Both the position numbers and the translations under genes were made by a program. Shown in pieces: positions 34,185 to 41,966 of a stretch of DNA of 64,000 nt. This DNA is from Streptomyces sp. NBC_01571. GTDB taxonomy: Bacteria > Actinomycetota > Actinomycetes > Streptomycetales > Streptomycetaceae. The DNA is taken from the NCBI RefSeq assembly GCF_026339875.1, contig NZ_JAPEPZ010000001.1:1302001-1366000 (forward strand). Direction: 5' to 3'. The number at the start of each line of letters is the position of its first letter. The stretch's first letter is position 1. The notes beneath the pieces are model-generated. The model saw only the letters and a program-made list of their open reading frames with translations. It was not told where the DNA came from and ran no database searches.

Positions 34185-35312
34185 ATGACGGTCGGGGCTC
34201 GTCACAGGTCGGGGGGCGACGGGGTGGGTTCGACGGGGATGACGTCCGCGGCCGGTGCGACGGCCGCGAACGAGAGACGAAACGTTTCGGACGCGGCGGG
34301 TGTGATCGTGCTCGGGGCCTGCGCGGTCTGGTCGCTGATCACTGCCGCCGTGCACGACGGACGCCCCGAGGGCGTCCTGCTGGCGGTGCTGGCGATGGCC
34401 GCCGGCTATGCCTCGGGCCGGATCCTGGGCGCGGTCCTGCCGGTCGCCGCCCCCTGCGCCGCGGCCCTCGTGGGACTCGGCCTGTCCCTCACCGCGCGGT
34501 ACACCACCCCGGGTCCGCAGATCACGGCGCCGCTCGGGCACACCGGTGCCACGGCCGCGCTGCTGACCCTGTCCACCGCGGCGGCGTGCTGCGCGGCCTG
34601 GGCGGCGCGCCCCCCGGCGCTGCGGCTCGCGCTGCGCCTGCTGGCCCTCGGGATCACGGTGACCGGCGCGGTCCTCGGCTCGGCCGCGGGATGCGCCCTC
34701 GGCGCCGGGGTCCTGCTGTGCTCGCTCGCCGCCGACCGCGTGCGGCGCCGCGCCCTCGGCCTCGGGGCCCTCGCGCTCACCGCGGCACTGGTCACGTCGA
34801 CGACCTGGGCCATCGCCGAGGACGCGCTCCCGGACGGGCTGACCGCCTCCCTCGAGGATCAGCTCACCGAACACCGCGTGCTGCTCTGGCAGGACGCGGT
34901 GCATCTGGTCGGCAGGAGTCCGGCGCTGGGAGTGGGACCGGGCCGCTACGGAGAGCTCAGTCCGACGGTCGCGCTGGCGCCGCTCCCCGACGGCAAACCC
35001 CACTCCGCCGCCCTGCAGCAGGTGGCCGAGCAGGGCGTGGTCGGCGCCGTGCTGCTCGCGGTGCTCTTCTGCTGGGTCCTCTACTCACTCTGGCGGTCTC
35101 CGCAGTCCACGCCGATCGCGCTGACGGCGGGGGCGGCCCTGACCGCCCTGGCCGCGATCGCGTCGGTGGGCAACGCGCTGAGTTTCACCACGGTGACGGC
35201 GGGCGCGGGACTGCTCGCGGGGCTCGCGACGGCACGGCCGTTGGCTGACGGGTGCCCGGAGGGCGTCATGAGGGAGGACGAGCGTCTCTGGGCGCACCGA
35301 CTCGAACCGTGA
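34185..35312 (+). CDS. O-antigen ligase-like (Wzy_C) membrane protein
   Basis: About 375 residues with roughly nine hydrophobic helices. The periplasmic loop contains HRVLLWQDAVHLVGRSPALG and GPGRYGELSP, and the next segment PHSAALQQVAEQGVVGAVLL matches the conserved HxxxLQ-x-x-E-x-G of WaaL/Wzy ligases. It may polymerise or attach a glycan at the outer membrane face. The start is uncertain: ATG 34185, GTG 34224 (with GGGGGG upstream) and ATG 34239 are all possible. It is divergent from lnt. Confidence 0.75.
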   Translation: MTVGARHRSGGDGVGSTGMTSAAGATAANERRNVSDAAGVIVLGACAVWSLITAAVHDGRPEGVLLAVLAMAAGYASGRILGAVLPVAAPCAAALVGLGLSLTARYTTPGPQITAPLGHTGATAALLTLSTAAACCAAWAARPPALRLALRLLALGITVTGAVLGSAAGCALGAGVLLCSLAADRVRRRALGLGALALTAALVTSTTWAIAEDALPDGLTASLEDQLTEHRVLLWQDAVHLVGRSPALGVGPGRYGELSPTVALAPLPDGKPHSAALQQVAEQGVVGAVLLAVLFCWVLYSLWRSPQSTPIALTAGAALTALAAIASVGNALSFTTVTAGAGLLAGLATARPLADGCPEGVMREDERLWAHRLEP

Positions 35313-35359
35313 ACCCGCGAGACGGCACCACGACCCCATGGCCCCACAGGGGTACGGGA

Positions 35360-35905
35360 TCAGATCACGGCGCCGGGAGTGGCCGGCCGGAGCCTGTCGC
35401 GGATCACCCGCACGGCCGCCTCCGCGTTGTCCACCGTGATGGTGAACGTGTGGCCGTCCCCGAGCCGGAGCACCACGCCCTCGCCGCGCCGGACGATGAC
35501 GGCGGTGCCCTTCTCGGGACGCCAGCGGTAACCCCAGCCGCCCCACTGCCATGGAGTGACGCTGGGCGCGAAGTCGGCGCCGACCACGTCCGAGAGGGGG
35601 ATGCGGCGCCGGGGCAGGCCGACGTGCCCGCAGCGCACTTCGAGGCAGTCCTTGTCGACCTTCACGGCGACGTGCACGAAGGCGAGCGTGCCGAAGAGAA
35701 CGAGCAGTCCCGCGGCGATGCAGCCGACGACGGACATGGCGAGCGCGGCTACGCCCGAGGTCCATGTGGACTCGACGGCCAGTTCGATGCCGAGCGCGAT
35801 GCAGGCGGCACCGGCGAGCGCCGGAAGCCACTGCACGCGATTGGTCGCCCGCCCGGTCCAGACATCGGAGTGCGGGATGTATTCGCCGTGGGGGTGGTCC
35901 CTCAT
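35360..35905 (-). CDS. Two-helix membrane protein with PH-like domain
   Basis: 181 residues. Two adjacent hydrophobic segments (LPALAGAACIALGIELAV and VAALAMSVVGCIAAGLLVLF) form an N-terminal hairpin. A soluble beta-rich part follows (VKVDKDCLEVRCGHVGLPRR, PLSDVVGADFAPSVTP, WGYRWRPEKGTAVIVRRGEG), like the bacterial PH-like domains found in many actinobacterial membrane proteins. Function is unknown. The ATG at 35905 begins MRDHPHGEY; one six codons upstream is an alternative. Confidence 0.75.
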   Translation of the reverse strand: MRDHPHGEYIPHSDVWTGRATNRVQWLPALAGAACIALGIELAVESTWTSGVAALAMSVVGCIAAGLLVLFGTLAFVHVAVKVDKDCLEVRCGHVGLPRRRIPLSDVVGADFAPSVTPWQWGGWGYRWRPEKGTAVIVRRGEGVVLRLGDGHTFTITVDNAEAAVRVIRDRLRPATPGAVI

Positions 35906-36010
35906 GCCTAAGAGACTACTCATGTTCCGCAGTGCGGGCACCGGCTCGCAGAGCGTCACGGCCGCGCCGGGCGGTCCGCGGACAGCGGTCGTCCGAGCGG
36001 TGACCGACGG

Positions 36011-36796
36011 TCAGCGGGCGGGGCTGACCTCCTGCAGGAGGCGGCCTTCCTCGTACTGGAGCGCGGGCGCGGGCAGGGCTCCCGCCCGGCCGCTGAGAAG
36101 CACGGTGACGGTGCCGTCGGCGGCCGCTGCCGGGTCCGGGAACGCGCCGATCCTGCGCAGCGCCTGCGCGGCGACCGCACCGGCGGAGGCGTGCAGGACG
36201 AGCGGCGGAAGGCCGGGCCGCTGCACCGCCGCACGGATCCGTTCGGCGACCAGTTCGTAATGGGTGCAGCCCAGGACGACGGCCCTCACGTCGTCGGGGG
36301 TCCGGGCGGCGGCCGCGGTGATCGCGGCGTCGATACCCGTCTGGTCCCCGTGCTCCACGGCGTCGGCGAGCCCGGGGCACGGCACCTCGGTGACGGCCAC
36401 TCCCTCGGCGAAGTCACGGATGAGTCCCCGCTGGTACGGGCTGCCGGTGGTGGCGGGGGTGGCCCAGATCGCGACGGGTCCGCCTCCGGCCGCGGCCGGC
36501 TTGATCGCCGGGACCGTGCCGATCACGGGCACGTCCGGCTCCAGCCGGGCGCGCAGGGCGGGCAGCGCGTGCACGGAGGCGGTGTTGCAGGCGACGATCA
36601 GCGCGTCGGGACGGTGTTCCGCCGCCGCCTCGGCGACCGCGAGCGCGCGCTCGGTCACGTCCTGGGGCGTACGGGGTCCCCAGGGCATGCTGTCGGGCGC
36701 CGAGGAGAGGACGAGATCGGCGTCGGGCCGCAGTCGACGTACCGCGGCGGCAGCGGCGAGCAGTCCGATTCCGGAGTCCATGAGCGCGATCTTCAC
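36011..36796 (-). CDS. Aspartate/glutamate racemase family protein (MurI-like)
   Basis: 261 residues. MKIALMDSGIGLLAAAAAV carries the first acid of the site (DSG). The two catalytic cysteines lie in LIVACNTASVHALPAL and VVLGCTHYELVAE, both present. This is the glutamate racemase pattern, although DSGIGLL differs from the usual DSGVGGL and the protein is divergent, so it may be a second racemase rather than the cell-wall MurI. The GTG start at 36796 begins directly with the fold. It is divergent from the glycosyltransferase gene. Confidence 0.85.
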   Translation of the reverse strand: MKIALMDSGIGLLAAAAAVRRLRPDADLVLSSAPDSMPWGPRTPQDVTERALAVAEAAAEHRPDALIVACNTASVHALPALRARLEPDVPVIGTVPAIKPAAAGGGPVAIWATPATTGSPYQRGLIRDFAEGVAVTEVPCPGLADAVEHGDQTGIDAAITAAAARTPDDVRAVVLGCTHYELVAERIRAAVQRPGLPPLVLHASAGAVAAQALRRIGAFPDPAAAADGTVTVLLSGRAGALPAPALQYEEGRLLQEVSPAR

Positions 36797-36854
36797 CCGG
36801 TCACCATAGACGATCCGCCCCGACGGGTCCCCGGGGTGGGGCAGACTGCCGCGC

Positions 36855-38030
36855 GTGACTGCCGTCGTGTGGACCGCCGTGGGATCACTGGCCGCCTGGC
36901 TGTGGCTGCTGCTCGGCCAGGGCTTCTTCTGGCGTACGGATCTGCGGTTGCCGCCGCGCCGGGAGCCGGACGACTGGCCGTCCGTCTGTGTCGTCGTGCC
37001 CGCACGCGACGAGGCCGGCGTCCTGCCCGCGAGCCTGCCGACCCTGCTCGCGCAGGACTATCCGGGACGGGCCGAGGTCTTCCTCGTCGACGACGGCAGC
37101 TCGGACGGCACCGGGGAGCTGGCCGGTGAACTGGCTCGCGCGCACGGCGGCCTCCCGCTCACCGTCGACTCGCCCGGGGAGCCGCCCACGGGCTGGACCG
37201 GCAAGCTCTGGGCCGTACGCCACGGCATCGCCCTGGCCCGCACGCGCGAGCCCGTGTACCTGCTGCTGACGGACGCGGACATCGCCCACGCGCCCGACAG
37301 TCTGCGGACGCTGGTGGCCGCGGCGCACACCGGCGGTTTCGACCTCGTCTCCCAGATGGCGCGCCTGAGGGTGGAGAGCATGTGGGAGCGGCTCGTCGTG
37401 CCCGCGTTCGTCTACTTCTTCGCCCAGCTGTATCCCTTCCGGTGGATCGCGGTGAAGGGGGCACGCACGGCGGCCGCGGCCGGTGGCTGTGTGCTGCTGC
37501 GCGCGGACGCCGCCGAGCGGGCGCGGATTCCGGACGCCATCCGGCACGCCGTCATCGACGACGTGGCGCTCGCTCGGGCGGTCAAGGGCGTCGGCGGTCA
37601 CATCTGGCTGGGGCTGGCCGAACGGGTGGACAGTGTGCGCCCCTACCCGCGACTGCACGACCTGTGGCGCATGGTCTCGCGCAGCGCGTACGCCCAGCTG
37701 CGGCACAACCCGCTGCTGCTCCTGGGTACGGTCCTCGGCCTCGCCGTCGTCTACCTGGTGCCGCCGCTCGCGCTCCTGACCGGCCTGGTCGTGGGGAGTA
37801 CGGGGGTCGCGGCGGCCGGCGGGTTCGCGTGGCTGCTGATGACGGCGACGTATCTGCCGATGCTGCGCTACTACCGGCAGCGCTGGTGGCTCGCTCCGCT
37901 GCTGCCGGTCACCGCGTTCCTGTACCTCCTCATGACGGTCGATTCCGCGGTGCAGCACTACAGGGGGCGCGGCGCGGCCTGGAAGGGCCGCACCTACGCG
38001 CGCCCCGACACCGCCCTCGACGAGCGCTGA
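36855..38030 (+). CDS. Family 2 glycosyltransferase, HpnB-like
   Basis: 391 residues. An N-terminal anchor helix is followed by a GT-A domain with VCVVVPARDEAGVLPASLPT, VFLVDDGSSDGT, GWTGKLWAVRHGIALA, LLLTDADIAHAPDSLRTLV and DLVSQMARLRVESMWERLVV. Three C-terminal helices follow. The GWTGKLWA and LTDADI...SL patterns are those of the hopene-associated HpnB glycosyltransferases. No other hopanoid gene is in the window, so that role is unproven. The GTG at 36855 is used; the ribosome site is weak. Confidence 0.85.
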   Translation: MTAVVWTAVGSLAAWLWLLLGQGFFWRTDLRLPPRREPDDWPSVCVVVPARDEAGVLPASLPTLLAQDYPGRAEVFLVDDGSSDGTGELAGELARAHGGLPLTVDSPGEPPTGWTGKLWAVRHGIALARTREPVYLLLTDADIAHAPDSLRTLVAAAHTGGFDLVSQMARLRVESMWERLVVPAFVYFFAQLYPFRWIAVKGARTAAAAGGCVLLRADAAERARIPDAIRHAVIDDVALARAVKGVGGHIWLGLAERVDSVRPYPRLHDLWRMVSRSAYAQLRHNPLLLLGTVLGLAVVYLVPPLALLTGLVVGSTGVAAAGGFAWLLMTATYLPMLRYYRQRWWLAPLLPVTAFLYLLMTVDSAVQHYRGRGAAWKGRTYARPDTALDER

Positions 38031-38034
38031 CCGC

Positions 38035-39375
38035 TCACTTCCTGCCGGGCGTCCAGTTCATGCCCCACCCGTATACCTGGTCGACGGTGCGCTGCGGGCT
38101 CACGCCGCGTTTGGGCACCAGGTAGCGGGCCTCGCGCTGGACGATCAGGTCGCCGTCGTTGTTGGTGATCAGGGCGAGGGCGCAGACGGTCGAGGGCACG
38201 GTGCACTCGTCGAGCGAGAAGTCGACCGGTGCGCCGTTCGCCGGCTGGAGGGTGACCGTGGCGTGCAGGTCGGCGAAGGAGCGCGCTCCTTCGTAGATGG
38301 TCACGAAGATGAGTATGCGCCGGAAGCTCTGGCGGTGGTCGAGGTTGACGGTGAGGTTCTCGCCGCTCTCGACGGCACCGGTGCGGTCGTCGCCGTCGAG
38401 ATGGATGTACGGCGGCTGGTGGAGTGCTCCGAAGGCGTTGCCGAGCGCCTGGACGACTCCCTTGCGGCCGTCGGAGAGTTCGTACAGGGCGCACAGGTCG
38501 AGGTCGAGGTCCGCGTGCATCGCGACGGCCCGGCCCCGTTTGCTGCCCCATCCCGAGAACTGTTTGCGCATCTGCCAGTTGAGGTTCACGCGCATGGAAC
38601 CGGATGTTCCGCCCTGTTTGGCCAGCGACACCGAGGGGGCCTCTTTGGTGAGGGTGACCTTGGACAGACGCACCGGGGTCCGGGGCGGCGTGGGCGGCGT
38701 CGTGGTGGCGGGCGGGGCGACCGGTGGGGGCGGGCCGACCACGCGCGTGCCGGGCGCGGGCGGCGGGGAGACGGCGGGCGGCGGACCAGCCGGACGAGGG
38801 GACGAGGGCAGGGCGGCGGGAGGCACGGCGGCGGGCGGTGCGGTGTGCTGCGGTTCGTCCACCGTGATCCCGTAGTCCGTGGCCAGACCTTCCAGGCCGC
38901 TGCCGTACCCCTGTCCGACGGCGCGGAACTTCCAGGCGCCCTGGCGCCGGTAGAACTCCCCGAGCACGAAGGCCGTTTCGACCGTCGCGTCCCTGCTGTC
39001 GAAGCGGGCGACCTCCGTGCCCCGGCCCGCGTCGAGCACTCGCACGTACAGGCCGGGCACCTGCCCGAAGGTGCCGCCGTCGGCGGAGGCGGCCAGCACC
39101 ACGGTCTCGATGGCGGGCTCCACGCGCGCGAGGTCGACGAGCAGCGTGTCGGTCACCTGACCGCCCGCGTCACGCTTCCCTTCGTGCCGCACGGCGCCGG
39201 AGGAGTGCGCGGGCTGGTTGTAGAACACGAAGTCGCTGTCGGAGCGCACCTTCCCGGACACCAGCAGCAGCGCCGACGCATCCGCGTCGGGCACCCCGGG
39301 GCCCGAACTCCAGCCCATTTCGACGCGCAGCGCACTCGTCGGCACCGGAACATTCGATCCCTTAGACATTGTCAT
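38035..39375 (-). CDS. TerD-family protein with two TerD domains
   Basis: 446 residues. The first TerD domain (about 1-190) has [25 protein letters not shown] and [20 protein letters not shown], with acidic Ca2+-binding residues. A linker of about 65 residues, very rich in Pro and Ala, follows (from about 190). The second TerD-like domain (about 255-446) has [38 protein letters not shown] and [17 protein letters not shown]. TerD proteins bind calcium and belong to tellurite/chemical stress systems. The ATG at 39375 has GGGGGCGGA upstream. No other ter gene is adjacent. Confidence 0.92.
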   Translation of the reverse strand: MTMSKGSNVPVPTSALRVEMGWSSGPGVPDADASALLLVSGKVRSDSDFVFYNQPAHSSGAVRHEGKRDAGGQVTDTLLVDLARVEPAIETVVLAASADGGTFGQVPGLYVRVLDAGRGTEVARFDSRDATVETAFVLGEFYRRQGAWKFRAVGQGYGSGLEGLATDYGITVDEPQHTAPPAAVPPAALPSSPRPAGPPPAVSPPPAPGTRVVGPPPPVAPPATTTPPTPPRTPVRLSKVTLTKEAPSVSLAKQGGTSGSMRVNLNWQMRKQFSGWGSKRGRAVAMHADLDLDLCALYELSDGRKGVVQALGNAFGALHQPPYIHLDGDDRTGAVESGENLTVNLDHRQSFRRILIFVTIYEGARSFADLHATVTLQPANGAPVDFSLDECTVPSTVCALALITNNDGDLIVQREARYLVPKRGVSPQRTVDQVYGWGMNWTPGRK

Positions 39376-39668
39376 GTCCGCCCCCATCACGTGTCACCGC
39401 GCCAGGCCCCGCCCCCGGGCCGCCTCTCCGGCCCGTTGCAGACCAACCTATTCCCCGGGGGCCGGGAAGCGCCCGGACAGCCCGGGAAGATCAATGGTCA
39501 ACCCCCGGTAACCCCTTGGGAACTCGGCCTTTACACGATCTGAACCCGGTTTGGCGCCCTTTTTTGCCGAGTTCGCTCGCATTGGGGATCCCAAGGTGTC
39601 GCCGACACGGAAAACAACCCTCTTATCGGTCTCCCCAACCAGCACATCGTGGGCTTAACTTATGTCCC

Positions 39669-40115
39669 ATGACCTCCCCCCGCTCCACCTATGGCGGCGG
39701 TTACTACTCCGCGCCGTCCTTCCCGGACACCCCGATCTACGACTCGCTCGTCGCCGAGCGGGGCACCCCCCAGATCGCCCCGATCCGGGTTCCCGCCGCC
39801 TACGACACGAGCAGCAGCTACCTGCCCGCGCTCCCGTCGGCACTCCCGGCCCTCCCGGCCGGACCCTCTCACCAGGTCCCCTCCTACGGCGGCTACCCGC
39901 AGGCCCAGCAGCCGTCCCCGCTGCAGCAGGCCCCCGCGCCCTACATCCCGCAGCAGGCAGGCGCCCCGCGCGGCTACCCGGGCCCCCAGCAGCAGCAGCC
40001 GCAGCGCCCGATGGCGACCGGCACCGGATACGAGGCGATGCGCCCCGCCTCCCCCCGCCCCGCCCCGGCTCCGTACCAGGACCCGTACAACAACCAGCAG
40101 TACCGCGGCTACTGA
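39669..40115 (+). CDS. Pro/Gln/Tyr-rich conserved Streptomyces protein (DUF6643-like)
   Basis: 148 residues beginning MTSPRSTYGGGYYSAPSFPD and TPIYDSLVAERGTPQIAPIR, followed by a low-complexity tail rich in Pro, Gln, Ala and Tyr. I recall such a short N-terminal motif plus disordered tail as a conserved Streptomyces family (DUF6643), but could not check. No ribosome site is evident before the ATG at 39669. The 293-bp upstream region is AT-rich for this genome and contains AACTCGGC/GCCGAGTT inverted arms (39521 and 39566). Confidence 0.7.
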   Translation: MTSPRSTYGGGYYSAPSFPDTPIYDSLVAERGTPQIAPIRVPAAYDTSSSYLPALPSALPALPAGPSHQVPSYGGYPQAQQPSPLQQAPAPYIPQQAGAPRGYPGPQQQQPQRPMATGTGYEAMRPASPRPAPAPYQDPYNNQQYRGY

Positions 40116-40159
40116 GGTCCTAGGACGGGATTGTCGGCGCCGACTGGCACGATGGCGCC

Positions 40160-40987
40160 ATGGGGAACGCGGAGCTGCACTCGATCCACGTCCATCCGGT
40201 CAAGTCGTTCCGTGGTCAGTCGCCACGGGACGCACTGGTGGAGCCCTGGGGACTGGCCGGGGACCGGCGCTGGGCATTGATCGACGACGGGGGAAAGGTC
40301 GTCACCCAGCGCCAGCAGCCACGCCTGGCGCGAGCCGCCGCCGAGCTGGTGCCCGGCGGCGTCCGGCTGTCCGCGCCCGACCGTGCACCGCTCAGCGTCC
40401 CGGTGCCGGAGCCGAAGGCCGCGGACAGGGCCACACTGGACCTCTTCGGCGACAAGGTGGAGGCGGTCCTCGCCGGCCCCGCCGCGCACGTCTGGTGCAG
40501 CGAGTACCTGGGTTCCGAGACACGCCTCGTCCACCTGGACGACCCCGCCACCCGCAGGCCCGTGGACCCGGAGTACGGGCGACCCGGTGAGACCGTCAGC
40601 TTCGCGGACGGCTATCCGCTGCTGCTCACCACCCTCGCCTCACTGGACGCGCTCAACTCACTGATCGCCCAGGGTGACCACGCCCACGAGGGTCCGCTTC
40701 CGATGGACCGCTTCCGGCCGAACGTGGTGGTGTCGGGCACCACGGCCTGGTCCGAGGACGCCTGGACCCGCGTCACCATCGGCGAGGTCGCCTTCCGGGT
40801 CGCCAAGATGTGCGGCCGCTGTGTCGTGACCACCACCGACCAGGACACCGCCGAGCGCGGCAGGGAACCCCTGCGCACGCTCGGGCGCCATCGCCGCTTC
40901 GGGTCCCGGCTGATCTTCGGACAGAACCTGGTGCCGGAGTCCACCGGCATCGTGCGTGTCGGCGATCCGGTCAGGGTGGTCGCATGA
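40160..40987 (+). CDS. MOSC domain-containing protein
   Basis: 275 residues. An N-terminal MOSC beta-barrel domain starts LHSIHVHPVKSFRGQSPRDA and GLAGDRRWALIDDGG. The MOSC domain proper (about 150-270) has the conserved Cys in AKMCGRCVVTTTDQDTAERG (near residue 218). MOSC proteins transfer sulfur or carry molybdenum cofactor; close relatives (YcbX/mARC group) reduce N-hydroxylated compounds. It is a single gene, and its ATG at 40160 follows the preceding gene by 44 nt. Confidence 0.92.
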   Translation: MGNAELHSIHVHPVKSFRGQSPRDALVEPWGLAGDRRWALIDDGGKVVTQRQQPRLARAAAELVPGGVRLSAPDRAPLSVPVPEPKAADRATLDLFGDKVEAVLAGPAAHVWCSEYLGSETRLVHLDDPATRRPVDPEYGRPGETVSFADGYPLLLTTLASLDALNSLIAQGDHAHEGPLPMDRFRPNVVVSGTTAWSEDAWTRVTIGEVAFRVAKMCGRCVVTTTDQDTAERGREPLRTLGRHRRFGSRLIFGQNLVPESTGIVRVGDPVRVVA

Positions 40988-41202
40988 GCGGCGCGATCGG
41001 TTTCCGGTCACCCTTCCGATCCCGTACCGCCCGAGCCCGGCACACGGGAACCGGAAGTCCGGGCACGGTCGTTGAGGCTGTGTGAGAAGTTCATGAGAGG
41101 ACCGCGGGAGGGGTGATTTCGCTCTCTCCTTCCCCGGTCCACGGGTGAACGGCTCCGCCGGGGGTTATCACGGACGCGGAAGGCGGAAGGGGGTGCGCGG
41201 TC

Positions 41203-41808
41203 ATGCGCGCAATCGGTGGGCTCTGGCGCTGGCGGCACAATCCGCTGCGTCGCGGGACCGATCTGGCCGAGGCCTGGCTGGCCCTGCTTGCCCTCCTGCT
41301 GATCGTCGTCGTCGCTCCCCTGACCGGCGTCGCCGCCGGAGCCGCCGCCGAGCATGTCCTCCAGCAGTCCGTCCGGGACCAGCACAGGGCCCGGCACGAG
41401 GTGGTGGCCACCGTGGTCAGGAAGCTGACGCGTGCCCCGCTGGAGCCCGACCCCGAGGCCTCGTCGGCGCAGGACCCGCGCAGCCGTGTGCTCGCCGACT
41501 GGACCGCCCCGGACGGCTCCGCGCACCACGGCAAGGTGATCACGGTGCTCAGGTCCCCGCACCGGGGCGACCACTTCACGCTCTGGACCGACCGGCAGGG
41601 CCGGCTGGTCGCCCGCCCCCTGGACCCGGCCGCCGCGACGACGCACGCGGTGCTGGCGGGCGTCGGCGCGGCCCTCATGACCGTGGTGCTGCTGGAGGCC
41701 GCACGACGTCTGATCGTCTGGCGCATGGTCCTTGGCCGGTACGCCCGTTGGGATCAGGCATGGGACCGGGCGGGCCCGGACTGGGGCAGGACGGGTACCG
41801 GCAGCTGA
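41203..41808 (+). CDS. Rv1733c-like two-helix membrane protein
   Basis: 201 residues. Basic N-terminus GLWRWRHNPLRRGTDLAEAW, first helix LALLALLLIVVVAPLTGVAA, an extracellular domain of about 85 residues (DWTAPDGSAHHGKVITVL, FTLWTDRQGRLVARPLDP) and a second helix AVLAGVGAALMTVVLLEAA. This layout is that of the actinobacterial Rv1733c-like family, of unknown function and linked to dormancy in mycobacteria. GGAAGGGGG precedes the ATG. Confidence 0.85.
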   Translation: MRAIGGLWRWRHNPLRRGTDLAEAWLALLALLLIVVVAPLTGVAAGAAAEHVLQQSVRDQHRARHEVVATVVRKLTRAPLEPDPEASSAQDPRSRVLADWTAPDGSAHHGKVITVLRSPHRGDHFTLWTDRQGRLVARPLDPAAATTHAVLAGVGAALMTVVLLEAARRLIVWRMVLGRYARWDQAWDRAGPDWGRTGTGS

Positions 41809-41966
41809 CCGCCTTCCCGCTCCGGTCAATCCTCCGTCCCCGCGCACGCTACGGTGGGACGGCCGTACTGTTCGGCATCGTCGTGAGAAGCTGTTCTAGA
41901 TCGCGACGGCGTTTCAGCACGGCCTCGCAGGACCCGCGTACGACGAGGTGGGGGCAGAACAGCGCC

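Noticed and set aside
39521..39573. AACTCGGC/GCCGAGTT inverted arms before the Pro/Gln-rich gene
   Set aside because: Only eight bases per arm with 37 bases between; too weak to call an operator.
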